A stretch of 64,000 bases of DNA from Nostoc sp. 'Peltigera membranacea cyanobiont' N6. GTDB lineage: Bacteria; Cyanobacteriota; Cyanobacteriia; Cyanobacteriales; Nostocaceae. Shown here one piece after another: positions 51,928 to 60,418 of the stretch. Location: assembly GCF_002949735.1 (NCBI RefSeq), contig NZ_CP026681.1, forward strand, positions 4,416,501 to 4,480,500, in the 5' to 3' direction. The notes beneath the pieces are model-generated. The model was not told the origin of the DNA, made no database searches, and saw only the letters and a list, made by a program, of their open reading frames with translations. Both the position numbers and the translations under genes were made by a program. Each line of letters begins with the position of its first letter. The stretch's first letter is position 1.

Positions 51928-52476
51928 ATGGCTCTTGAAACGAATCTTTCTACTTTAGCAACCTTGGAATATATTCCTTACATTGACGATCGCGGGCAAT
52001 TACCCGAACAATTTCAGAGTAAAATTGGGGTATATGCTATCTTTGATCGAGAAAAAGTGCTGCAATTTGTAGGCTATTCTCGTGATGTTTATCTCAGCCT
52101 GAAACAGCATTTAGTCCGTCAGCCACAACATTGCTATTGGGTCAAGGTTCAAACTATTGAACGCCCTAGTCGCACAATTTTAGAAAATACTGAAAATGCT
52201 TGGATTGCAGAAAATGGCAGCGTGCCTTGGGGAAATGGAGATAACAAGGAAAAATGGACGCATCCCATTGATGTAAAAGTTATCATGACACCCGAAGAAC
52301 AGGCGAAATATCAAAATCCAGCGAATGATGAATTAGCACAAATAAAAATTCTTAAAAATGTGGCGCGGAGAGTAGAAGCAGAAATTTCAACACAATTGCT
52401 AGAAGTGCGGGGTTTGCAAATGCAAATTCGCTTTAATCCTAAATTGAAAGAAGAAGGTTTGCTAGATTTGAAATGA
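51928..52476 (+). CDS. GIY-YIG nuclease family protein
   Basis: The 182-residue protein has a variant GIY-YIG core: GVYAIFDREKVLQFVGYSRD (residues about 34-53, with GVY and FVG in the places of GIY and YIG). It continues with the helix bearing VYLSLKQHLVRQ and a later Glu in LENTENAWIAENGSVP. The C-terminal 60 residues are a helical extension (AQIKILKNVARRVEAEISTQ). The family cleaves DNA through one Arg and one Glu; an Arg is present in GYSRD. Common as a single-copy gene in cyanobacteria; cellular role unknown. Confidence 0.75.
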   Translation: MALETNLSTLATLEYIPYIDDRGQLPEQFQSKIGVYAIFDREKVLQFVGYSRDVYLSLKQHLVRQPQHCYWVKVQTIERPSRTILENTENAWIAENGSVPWGNGDNKEKWTHPIDVKVIMTPEEQAKYQNPANDELAQIKILKNVARRVEAEISTQLLEVRGLQMQIRFNPKLKEEGLLDLK

Positions 52477-52529
52477 AGGTTGTTTTGGGGAAAACTAACT
52501 ATAGACATGAATATCGCTTATAATCTCCC

Positions 52530-53990
52530 ATGACAATACAGCTGCTGAACGATCGCTATCAAGTTATCCGCACACTGGGCGCTGGTGGGTTTGGTGAAAC
52601 CTATCTAGCAGAGGATACCTATATGCCCTCAAAGCGCCGTTGTGTGGTTAAACAACTAAGACCGATTCACAACAATCCCCAAATTTACCAGTTAGTGCAA
52701 GAGAGGTTTCAACGCGAAGCAGCAATTTTGGAACAACTCGGCGGCGCATCTGACCAAATTCCAGCATTGTATGCCTACTTCTCCTCTGGCGGACAATTTT
52801 ACTTAGTTCAGGAGTGGATTGAAGGCGATACCCTAACTGGAAAAATTCAAAAGCAAGGGCTATTTAGTGAAAGCGCTGTCCAGGAATTATTTATGAATTT
52901 GTTACCCGTCCTGGATTACGTTCACTCTAAGCATATCGTTCACCGCGATATTAAACCGGATAACATCATTGTGCGCGATCGCGATGGTAAACCAATACTA
53001 ATTGATTTTGGCGCTATCCGCGAATCAATGGGAACAGTGGTGAATTCTCAAGGCAATCCTACCAGTTCCATTGTGATTGGGACACCTGGTTATATGCCCA
53101 GCGAACAAGCCGCAGGTAGACCAGTATATTCGAGTGATTTATACAGTTTAGGAATGACGGTAATTTATTTGCTGACTGGTAAACAGGCGCAACAACTAGA
53201 AACCGATTCCCAGACGGGTGAAATTGTTTGGCGACAGTATGCGAGTCATGTTAGCCCGATCGTAGCAGGAGTAATCGACAGAGCGATCGCATATCATCCG
53301 CGCGATCGCTACCCAACAGCCAGAGCAATGCTGGATACTTTGCAGAACATAGCAAATCCCATTCCAGCGACGCAACCCCTCTTGACTCAACCCACTATAG
53401 TCTCTGCACCGCCACCTCAGACAGTACCTGCTAAACCACAGCCTAGCGCTCAAAGTAATAGTCAGAATAATATCCCTATCGGCAGTTTAATCGCAGGTGG
53501 GTTGATTGGTGCATCTGTGATTATTAGCCAAGTGTTAACAAAACCTACTCAATCTACAGCAGATAAAACGGTATTACCTTCAGAAACACCATCAGCGATC
53601 GCAAGCCCAGTGATAGAAACTCCGATTATACCAACGAACCCATCTGTTTCTACTCAATCTACACCTTCCCCAGCTACATCAATATCGCCAGTAGCTACCA
53701 CGACCGTCAACAATTATTTCTGGCTTTCCGAAAGACCTGTAACTGATGCAGATTTAGAGGGTAAAGACGGTTTTCAACTAGATATTATGCGAAATTCGAT
53801 TTTTGCCCGGCACGGTCGTCGTTTTGATACTCCTGGATTGCAAGATTACTTTGATAAGCAACCTTGGTATAACCCTATATATTCAACAAAATCATTTCCA
53901 GCTAATTCGCTGAAAAAGTTAGAGCAAAAGAATGTAGATTATATCGACAAATATCAAAATCGTTCCGGCTTGAGATATTTTAAGAAATAA
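52530..53990 (+). CDS. Serine/threonine protein kinase with C-terminal YARHG domain
   Basis: 486 residues. Kinase domain 1-265: glycine loop LGAGGFGETY, Lys in CVVKQLRPI, catalytic HRDIKPDNIIVR, DFGAIRE and the APE-region GTPGYMPSEQAAGR. A Pro/Gln/Ser/Thr-rich linker follows, with a membrane segment (PIGSLIAGGLIGASVIISQV, about 317-336) and then a low-complexity outer part. The YARHG domain ends the protein (about 395-480: RNSIFARHGRRFDTPGLQDY, then PWYNPIY). The layout suggests an extracytoplasmic sensor coupled to an inside kinase. Confidence 0.88.
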   Translation: MTIQLLNDRYQVIRTLGAGGFGETYLAEDTYMPSKRRCVVKQLRPIHNNPQIYQLVQERFQREAAILEQLGGASDQIPALYAYFSSGGQFYLVQEWIEGDTLTGKIQKQGLFSESAVQELFMNLLPVLDYVHSKHIVHRDIKPDNIIVRDRDGKPILIDFGAIRESMGTVVNSQGNPTSSIVIGTPGYMPSEQAAGRPVYSSDLYSLGMTVIYLLTGKQAQQLETDSQTGEIVWRQYASHVSPIVAGVIDRAIAYHPRDRYPTARAMLDTLQNIANPIPATQPLLTQPTIVSAPPPQTVPAKPQPSAQSNSQNNIPIGSLIAGGLIGASVIISQVLTKPTQSTADKTVLPSETPSAIASPVIETPIIPTNPSVSTQSTPSPATSISPVATTTVNNYFWLSERPVTDADLEGKDGFQLDIMRNSIFARHGRRFDTPGLQDYFDKQPWYNPIYSTKSFPANSLKKLEQKNVDYIDKYQNRSGLRYFKK

Positions 53991-54793
53991 ACTTTTGATT
54001 ATTATACCATTTTACAAAATACCTGATATATTAGCAGGGGCGTACTTCTGTATACTGGTATCAATATAAGCCTCAAAAATAGAATTCACGACTACACAAA
54101 CTCTCGTCTACTTCTGAGGACTAAGGGAAAATCAAGGTTTTAAAATCTGCCTGTGTGGGTTTTGTTTGTATTGATGCAGTTTCTAACCGCCTTTTTGTTA
54201 AGTTGACACCATTAACTGCCGTACGTCCTTACACCTACTGCAAATATTCTTGTAAATGCTATAAGTCGTAAGTGTATTAGCTTAGACTTATCAAACAATT
54301 TCTTGCTACTTATTAGATAATATCTAGGTTAGCTAATGTAACAGATTGCACAGACTATTATATGTTTTATGGTCTAAAATCGCTAGATATTGCAGGCTAA
54401 TCCTAGCGAAGTCTATATGGAGTCCGAACTAGACTGTTTTTTTATCCCCGAAAATCCATCTCTAGATACTAGTCAGTTTCAGAACCAGGCATTTATATGT
54501 AATATATAAATTTGCTATTTACGAGATTAGCAATCCATAAGTTAAAGAAATGCCAATTTTATATTTTCTTTGTTATTTTGTATTTAACGGGACAGTTCTT
54601 CCTGATTTGGTGGGTTTAAATAACAATTAGTTAAACCATTTACCTCCAAAGATGCATGTAAATTCTTTGAGTTGAGCTTATTTTGCTTCTTTCCTTACAA
54701 ACAAGCAAAATGCAAATTGACTAGAGAAATTAGATGGTAATACTCCCAATCGGCAAATAGTTCATCTACACAAGGAAAACCTTGCCTAAAACC
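53991..54793. other. Long intergenic region without a recognised feature
   Basis: About 800 AT-rich bases follow the kinase gene. No frame above 60 codons with coding character and no strong hairpin terminator was found. It may hold a small RNA or the promoter of the Mo-nitrogenase-domain gene, but nothing specific is seen. Confidence 0.4.
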
Positions 54794-55153
54794 ATGCTTA
54801 AAACAAAGAATCGGCGCATTTTTCTATCTGCTTTTATTCCACCTTTAGGACAAAATCATCAAGCGGATAGTAAAAGCCAATTAGCTCAACCTAAATTAGA
54901 TTTATTGCAACCCTTACGTCAATGGCTAGACACAATTGAGATTCAGAATCGGAAATTAGCCAAATTTATTGCTAAACTGATTCCCGCCCAGTGTCCATTC
55001 GAGCGTGATATCATGCTTTTTGGTCGCAAAATAGCCCACATTCCACCAATGTGCAAGCTAAATCCGCTTTATAACGAACTTGTGTACTTACGTTTTCGCG
55101 CTTTGTGTTATCTAGTAGATCAGTGTGGTGAAGATATTCAATCTTACTGCTGA
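54794..55153 (+). CDS. Mo-dependent nitrogenase C-terminal-domain protein
   Basis: From the ATG at 54794 the protein has 119 residues. The conserved block is LRQWLDTIEIQNRKLAKFIA, then LIPAQCPFERDIMLFGRKIA, HIPPMCKLNPLYNELVYLRF, RALCYLVD and ECGxD-like QCGEDIQSYC. This is the family named after the C-terminal domain of Mo-dependent nitrogenase-associated proteins; it occurs as a stand-alone protein throughout cyanobacteria. The four conserved Cys residues could bind metal. Its function is not established. The cupin gene follows 22 bases later. Confidence 0.8.
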   Translation: MLKTKNRRIFLSAFIPPLGQNHQADSKSQLAQPKLDLLQPLRQWLDTIEIQNRKLAKFIAKLIPAQCPFERDIMLFGRKIAHIPPMCKLNPLYNELVYLRFRALCYLVDQCGEDIQSYC

Positions 55154-55175
55154 ATATAACTAGAAAAAACACAAT

Positions 55176-55448
55176 ATGGAAATTAAAATTGAGCATCAAC
55201 CCAGACAAGAACGCCTCAATGAATTGGGTGTCTATAAATGGGAAATTTGGGAAAAGGAAGTCTCAAAATTCCCTTGGACTTATGATTCTCAAGAAACTTG
55301 CTACTTTTTGGAAGGTAATGTCGTTGTTACTCCTGATGGTGGACAGCCAGTGCAAATGGGTAAAGGTGATTTGGTGATTTTTCCCTCTGGCATGTCCTGC
55401 ATCTGGGAAATCATAAGCGACGTGAAAAAACATTATTACTTTGATTAG
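55176..55448 (+). CDS. Small cupin protein
   Basis: 90 residues, the normal size of a one-domain cupin_3 protein: ELGVYKWEIWEKEVSKFPWT, ETCYFLEGNVVVTPDGGQPV and GDLVIFPSGMSCIWEI. The beta-barrel G(X)5HXH-type metal motif is weak here: the Glu and Tyr of ETCYFLEG are seen but the histidines are missing, as in many members of this subfamily. Likely cotranscribed with the gene at 54794. Substrate unknown. Confidence 0.8.
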   Translation: MEIKIEHQPRQERLNELGVYKWEIWEKEVSKFPWTYDSQETCYFLEGNVVVTPDGGQPVQMGKGDLVIFPSGMSCIWEIISDVKKHYYFD

Positions 55449-55618
55449 CCAATAGACAAAAGCGATCCCCGTTGATTTGATAACTTTCCTATTGGTTTGT
55501 TTGGTTAAGATAACTACCAAAATAGCGCTCAATTTTTTGACAAATTTGATTGAAAATATAGCTTTCTGCTACAGCACAAGTAATATACACTACTTTGCAA
55601 CTAAATAAAGTCCACTCC

Positions 55619-55664
55619 TACCCAACTCTACCCAATGCCTTGGGGAGGGTTGGGTACTTTTTTT
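55619..55664 (+). terminator. Intrinsic terminator downstream of the cupin gene
   Basis: TACCCAAC (55619-55626) pairs with GTTGGGTA (55649-55656), followed by a run of Ts. It is 170 bases after the cupin stop. The rest of 55449-56093 shows no gene. Confidence 0.65.
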
Positions 55665-56093
55665 ACTCACCAATATATGAAGAAATATAAATTTGAAGTA
55701 GGGTACGTTATCCTATGGCATAAAGCACCTTGAATTGTTGACGGTGCGCGACAAAGCGCCCTAGATTTAAATTTATTAACATAGCTTGAAAAATTAGTTT
55801 AGCGCCGACTTACTTAACTCCAAGTTTTGATCCCCGATGAGAAAGTGGACTTGCTAAATAAACCCCACCTGATAACGGGAGTATCTAAACCTTGATATGT
55901 AAGAATAATCAATAAAACAGCACTAAACTTCTGTAGAATTTGTCCCAATTATCGGTAATTATATCGGGATAGTAGGTTTCCAAATTCTGGATTAAAAACT
56001 ACCATTGACTCTTTAAAAGGATAGGATTAATGTTATGAGGTAGTCCTTCTAAGGGCACTCTTTAATACATCAAAAAATCATGAGGTATTTCAG

Positions 56094-56468
56094 ATGATGA
56101 TGATGATGATGAATGAAACCATGACTGCCGAAATGCAAGCTTGCATGGAAGTTTGTATGGACTGTCATAAGATGTGCATGGAAACCATGACTTACTGCAT
56201 GGCCAAAGGTGGTATGCAGATGGACAAGAACATGATGAGCATGATGAGCATGATGCGCGATTGCTCTGAAATGTGCATGATGTGCATGAATATGATGATG
56301 AGCGGTTCTGAGTTCATGGGACGAACTTGTATGCTGTGTGCTGAAATGTGCGATCGCACTGCAATGGCATGTGAGATGATGAGCGATGACATGAAAATGA
56401 TGGAATGTGCTGCTGCTTGCCGTAAGTGTGCAGAGTCTTGCAGAAGTATGCAGATGATGCCTGCTTAA
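56094..56468 (+). CDS. Four-helix copper-storage-like protein, very Met- and Cys-rich
   Basis: 124 residues, of which about 41 are Met and 16 Cys. The Cys residues are spaced CxxxC along helices: MQACMEVCMDCHKMCMETM, RDCSEMCMMCMNMM, RTCMLCAEMCDRTAMACEMM and CAAACRKCAESC. This is the DUF326/Csp four-helix bundle pattern, in which the helix interior is lined by thiolates holding many Cu(I) ions. There is no signal peptide, so it would be a cytosolic (Csp3-type) store. GAGG lies eight bases before the first ATG of a run of six ATG codons. A strong terminator follows. Confidence 0.85.
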   Translation: MMMMMMNETMTAEMQACMEVCMDCHKMCMETMTYCMAKGGMQMDKNMMSMMSMMRDCSEMCMMCMNMMMSGSEFMGRTCMLCAEMCDRTAMACEMMSDDMKMMECAAACRKCAESCRSMQMMPA

Positions 56469-56505
56469 TTGCCCTAACTAGCAGAAGTTTCTCTGCAACC
56501 TAATA

Positions 56506-56543
56506 TTCAAGCGCTCAGACTCTTTGGAATCTGGGCGCTTGAA
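56506..56543 (+). terminator. Terminator-like hairpin after the copper-storage gene
   Basis: TTCAAGCGCTCAGA (56506-56519) pairs with TCTGGGCGCTTGAA (56530-56543), one mismatch. Confidence 0.65.
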
Positions 56544-56625
56544 GTAAAGACTTAACTAATCAAAGAATTAGCAAAGTGATACTCCCCTGGCAGATTGCAG
56601 ATGTCATGTAGGAGATATTCAATTT

Positions 56626-56721
56626 TCAATTCCACACCCGACGCAAATTCAACACAAAACCCGGTAACACCGCTTCACCAGGCAACTCAGTTGGATTCTC
56701 TAACATTTCCAAGCGTTGCAT
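56626..56721 (-). pseudogene. C-terminal fragment of a Uma2-type endonuclease gene
   Basis: The minus-strand frame reads RLEMLENPTELPGEAVLPGF, then VLNLRRVWN and stop. This is the typical last segment of Uma2 family (PD-(D/E)XK) proteins in cyanobacteria. The frame is broken at its upstream side by the inverted-repeat element starting at 56716, and no other part of the gene is seen beyond it. The catalytic region is missing. It is too short for a conventional ORF listing. Confidence 0.6.
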
Positions 56722-56845
56722 ATTTGCGGGATGATTTTACTATTTTTGTGGGATGGGCATCTTGCCCGTCCCTTGTATTTCCGGGCGGGCAGGATGCCCA
56801 CCCCACAAGAATCATCCCATAATTCAGCAAAGCCCAAATATGCAA
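56716..56845. repeat. Nested inverted-repeat element (MITE-like)
   Basis: The outer ends are TTGCATATTTG (56716-56726) and CAAATATGCAA (56835-56845). Inside are GGGATGATT (56728-56736) and AATCATCCC (56810-56818). At the centre GTGGGATGGGCATCTTGCCC faces GGGCAGGATGCCCACCCCAC. The 130-base unit can fold almost completely on itself. It interrupts a Uma2 gene remnant. Confidence 0.7.
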
Positions 56846-56872
56846 TACCCCTTATGACGTATATCTCTGCAT

Positions 56873-58675
56873 TCACTCCATCAAAATCAACCGCAGAGGA
56901 TCTAAACGCACGTACCAAGGAAAAGGTCGATCTTTCATCGTCGCCCATTTTTCTTTGAAGACTTCAGCTTGCAGATGGTAATCTTGAGAATTCTTGCCAG
57001 CAGAATGTAGTTTGAGAAATAATGTCATTCGATGGGGCGTTTCACTTGTTCGTACTACCCAGCAGGGAAAGGTATTTTCCTGTGATGAGTCGTTGGTAAA
57101 AATGAACTGATGGGCACGAATGCCGACGTGAGATAATTCACTCTTGACTGGTTCAATTACTTGGAGACTACAACCCCAATCAGTCGCTTCTACCTGTTGC
57201 GATGACTGGAGAATAGCACGGGAGAAGTTTTTGCATCCGGTAAGTTGGGCGACACTAACGGTAGTAGGATGCTGAAAAATATCGTGTTTGCTACCATAAT
57301 GAACGGCTTTACCATGCTCCAATACCAAAAGATTCGGACAAATCCGATAAGCTTCTTCCATATTATGAGTGACAAACAGAGTCACACCTTGGTAGCCAGC
57401 TAGAGTTTCTTTCATTTGCTCCTCTAATTGACTACGCAGATGGGTGTCGAGTGCCGAAAACGGCTCATCTAAAAGCAATGCTTCCGGTTGACTTGCCAAT
57501 GCTCTTGCCAAGGCTACCCGTTGTTGTTGTCCCCCAGAAAGTTGGTGCGGATAGCGATCGCCTAATCCCTGCAACTGCATTGCTAATAATTGTTCTTCTA
57601 CCTGCACCCTAATACTGCCAGCCGATAGTTTTTTGGGCAAGCCAAAAGCAATATTTTGCGCCACACTCAAATGGGGAAAGAGGGCATAATTCTGCACTAA
57701 AAAACCGATGCGGCGATCGCGACTGGGTAAATTAATTCCTTGTTCTGAGTCAAATAGGACTCTACCATTTAAAACTATGCGTCCACTAGAAGGCGTTTCT
57801 ATCCCCGCAAGGCAGCGCAAAATCATGCTCTTACCTGCTCCAGAACCCCCTAACAATCCCAAAGGTTGCTCATCAGAAGTGAAAGCAACTTTTAAATGAA
57901 AGCTAGAAAGTACTTTTTCAATATTGACTAACAATCCGCCAGATTCAAAGCTAGATTGCGGAGTATAGAGAATTTCTCCCCCCGCTCCCTGCTCCCCGCT
58001 CCCTTCTCCCCTCCTCTTTTCCCTCAATTCTTGCCAGAAGTTAACCCCAATAATTCCAGATAGAGAAATCGCCATAATTGCGATCGCCCAAAACCACGCC
58101 TCGTTCATTGCTCCTGCTTCCACTGCAAAATAAATCGCCATTGGGATTGTCTGCGTAACTCCTGGAATGTTACCAGCTAGCATCAACGTCGCCCCGAATT
58201 CTCCCAAAGCACGGGCAAAAGCTAACATTGTGGCGGCGACAATACCGGGTAGTGCTAGGGGTAAACTGATGCGCCAAAAGATTGTAGTTTCAGTTGCACC
58301 AAGGGTTCTAGCTACTCGCAGCAGATTAGCATCTATTTGTTCAAAGGCTCCTAGTGCAGTTTTATACATTAAAGGGAAAGAAACTACTGTGGCTGCGATC
58401 GCTGCACCATACCAGGTAAAAACAATGGTGAAGTCAAAAGCGCCCATGAATTTCCCTACAGGGCCATTTTTCCCAAAAAATAGCAGCAACAAGAAACCGA
58501 CAACCGTGGGTGGTAAAATCAGGGGCGCAATAAAGATACCCTCAATCAACGATTTACCTTTGCCACGATATCCCAGCATCCAGTAGGCAGCAGCAATACC
58601 CAAAAAGAAGGTGATAAATGTGGCAAGCAATGAAGTTTTGAGTGATATCCAAAGAGGCGATAAATCCAATGGCAT
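56873..58675 (-). CDS. modBC: Fused molybdate ABC transporter permease-ATPase (ModBC)
   Basis: 600 residues. The N-terminal half is ModB: five to six membrane spans and the EAA loop TLGATETTIFWRISLPLALPG (about 120-140). After a linker (about 222-243) comes ModC: Walker A GLLGGSGAGKSMIL, Q loop GFLVQNYALFPHLS, signature QLSGGQQQRVALARAL, Walker B LLLDEPFSALD and H-loop His in FVTHNME. A shortened mobdenum-binding-type tail follows. Fusion of ModB and ModC is known in Anabaena. It takes up molybdate for nitrogenase and nitrate reductase. ModA is not encoded nearby. Confidence 0.9.
   Translation of the reverse strand: MPLDLSPLWISLKTSLLATFITFFLGIAAAYWMLGYRGKGKSLIEGIFIAPLILPPTVVGFLLLLFFGKNGPVGKFMGAFDFTIVFTWYGAAIAATVVSFPLMYKTALGAFEQIDANLLRVARTLGATETTIFWRISLPLALPGIVAATMLAFARALGEFGATLMLAGNIPGVTQTIPMAIYFAVEAGAMNEAWFWAIAIMAISLSGIIGVNFWQELREKRRGEGSGEQGAGGEILYTPQSSFESGGLLVNIEKVLSSFHLKVAFTSDEQPLGLLGGSGAGKSMILRCLAGIETPSSGRIVLNGRVLFDSEQGINLPSRDRRIGFLVQNYALFPHLSVAQNIAFGLPKKLSAGSIRVQVEEQLLAMQLQGLGDRYPHQLSGGQQQRVALARALASQPEALLLDEPFSALDTHLRSQLEEQMKETLAGYQGVTLFVTHNMEEAYRICPNLLVLEHGKAVHYGSKHDIFQHPTTVSVAQLTGCKNFSRAILQSSQQVEATDWGCSLQVIEPVKSELSHVGIRAHQFIFTNDSSQENTFPCWVVRTSETPHRMTLFLKLHSAGKNSQDYHLQAEVFKEKWATMKDRPFPWYVRLDPLRLILME
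57976..58016. repeat. CTCCC-type tandem repeat coding for the ModBC linker
   Basis: Imperfect heptamers of the form GCTCCCC/GCTCCCT/TCTCCCC are repeated about six times. This repeat family is common in intergenic DNA of Nostocales. On the coding strand it translates to the Gly/Glu/Arg-rich linker KRRGEGSGEQGAGGE between permease and ATPase. Confidence 0.65.
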
Positions 58676-58710
58676 AGTTGCGTAGGGAAAAATTAGCTTA
58701 ACTAATCCCT

Positions 58711-58756
58711 AATTTACCAACTTTACCTCCGATCCGTTGGTAAAAGTTGGTAAATT
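58711..58756. promoter_or_regulatory. Inverted repeat upstream of modBC
   Basis: AATTTACCAACTTT (58711-58724) and AAAGTTGGTAAATT (58743-58756) are perfect 14-bp arms separated by 18 bases. They lie 36 bases upstream of the modBC start on the minus strand. It could be an operator or a hairpin in the leader. Confidence 0.5.
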
Positions 58757-58845
58757 ACCTAATAAAATCTTGAATCAAACCTACAGAAACAAGATCCCCG
58801 ACATATTTTTACGGGGGATCTGCGGCTTGCAATTCTCACAAATCA

Positions 58846-58882
58846 AAGCGGCTCCAGCCTATCTCAAAAGCTGGAGCCGCTT
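58846..58882. terminator. Terminator-like perfect inverted repeat
   Basis: AAGCGGCTCCAGC (58846-58858) pairs with GCTGGAGCCGCTT (58870-58882). It lies 142 bases beyond the methyltransferase stop on the minus strand and is followed on that strand by a T-rich stretch. Confidence 0.6.
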
Positions 58883-59023
58883 ACTCAAAAGCTTTAATTA
58901 TTCACGCCTACTTACTTATAGCTTTTCCTAATCAAATGAGGTATATCATAGCCCTCTCCTCGCTGGCGGGGAGGGGGTTAGGGGTGGGGTTCTTGTATCT
59001 CACCAAACTGGGAAACGCTATAA

Positions 59024-59926
59024 TTAGTCCAGTTTAGTGCTGTAGGCACTAAAACCATAAGCCAAGGTTTCTTTTAAAGCATCTGATGGTTTAAGACTTC
59101 TGTTAATAGCATTAGCAAAGGGCACTGGAATTCCCTTAATGGTTTCCGGCAAAATTGCATATTCTTGTGTTGGTTCCACAATATATTGCGGGCACTTAGT
59201 TTTGATGCCAGCAGTCGCTAACATTTCATTTATTTCAGCAGCTGAATATTGCTTGAGATAAACTGGATTTCTCACAAATGGATTCAGCCTTCTGATAAAA
59301 TTATGGATAATATGAGAAGGGCAGGACTTATTGTGAAAAGAATGATTAAAAACAAAAATTCCACCAGGTTTTAAGACGCGAGATATATCAGCCAACAAGC
59401 TTCTTAATTGTACATCTGGTATATGCATAAAGACGCAGTTAGAAATTACCAAATCTATAGAATTATCTTCCAAAGGTAATATTTCAGCAGAAGTGCAAAT
59501 CAAGTTAAATTCCGCTTCTGGAAAAAAATTATATTCTTGTTTAACCTTAATTAACCGCCGCAATAAAGGTTCAGAAATATCAATACCGTAATATTTTTCG
59601 CATCTAAGATTTTTCGCTTTCGAGAGATGCAAAGGTGCGCGGCCATAACCAGAACCAATTTCTAGAATAGAGCCAACAGATTTATTTGAGGGAAATTTGT
59701 TCCAAGTCCCTCCAGGTGTACCAGTTAGCAGAGTGTAATCTTGTTTAATGGGTGATGTATCTGCAATTTTTTCAATTTTTTGGGAACCATAATATGTTTT
59801 ACCAATTGCATCCCATGTTTTTTTATGTTGAGTATTATTCAATTGTTCATAATCACTAGGGAAATAAATGCCATCTCGTAATTCAAAGTCATTTAGACTG
59901 AATTTTGTATTTGCTAATTGAGTCAT
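59024..59926 (-). CDS. Class I SAM-dependent methyltransferase
   Basis: The 300-residue protein has the Rossmann methyltransferase core: motif I SILEIGSGYGRAPLHL (about 86-101), acidic residue at the end of strand 2 in YYGIDISEPLL, motif II region SAEILPLEDNSIDLVISNCV, and ISRVLKPGGIFVFN. The N-terminal 80 residues are a lid (FPSDYEQLNNTQHKKTWDAI). Substrate cannot be told; members of this group methylate small molecules, sugars or lipids. No operon partner is visible. Confidence 0.8.
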   Translation of the reverse strand: MTQLANTKFSLNDFELRDGIYFPSDYEQLNNTQHKKTWDAIGKTYYGSQKIEKIADTSPIKQDYTLLTGTPGGTWNKFPSNKSVGSILEIGSGYGRAPLHLSKAKNLRCEKYYGIDISEPLLRRLIKVKQEYNFFPEAEFNLICTSAEILPLEDNSIDLVISNCVFMHIPDVQLRSLLADISRVLKPGGIFVFNHSFHNKSCPSHIIHNFIRRLNPFVRNPVYLKQYSAAEINEMLATAGIKTKCPQYIVEPTQEYAILPETIKGIPVPFANAINRSLKPSDALKETLAYGFSAYSTKLD

Positions 59927-60418
59927 TATGATTATTCCTCATCAATAGTCAAGTCTGTTTTCTGTTATACTCTCAACTCAGCATTAACCGCAAGGGATTT
60001 TTACTGAATTGCTCTACATTAGCCTTTCCTTAAAGTCTATAACTGCTTTCAATTTGGTGGAATATATAGCGCTTGTCACTTTGCTGCAATACAGTCTGAA
60101 CCTCGCCCCGTATTTACTTCAGCAAATACTCACCTCTCCTTACTAAGGCTAAAGTGTACACACAAGTCCTAAAAGCATAGTTTTGTAGGTATGTTAGCTT
60201 ACCGTTAGCCAAAAATGCGATGTCTCCGACGGGCGATGGCAATGCGCTGATTAAATGTTGCTAGGCGATCGCATTCTCAAGATAAAATTTAAGTACTTAA
60301 ACCCAAACTAGTGACTGCATAGCATTTTTCTCGGAATCCTCTTGCTCTTGCCCATCATCAGATGAGAGCGGCAAGTTCGTATACATTAGTTGATGGACAG
60401 CAACAATCGGAGGCTGGG
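59927..60418. other. Divergent intergenic region
   Basis: The gap between two divergent genes contains a HIP1 site (about 60266) and a GC-rich repeat scrap (GCGATGTCTCCGACGGGCGA near 60219). No gene or clear promoter motif was found. Confidence 0.4.

Noticed and set aside
56595..56958. Overlapping frames across the inverted-repeat element as genes
   Set aside because: They are produced by the GC-rich palindrome and its complement; only the Uma2 tail on the minus strand has protein similarity.
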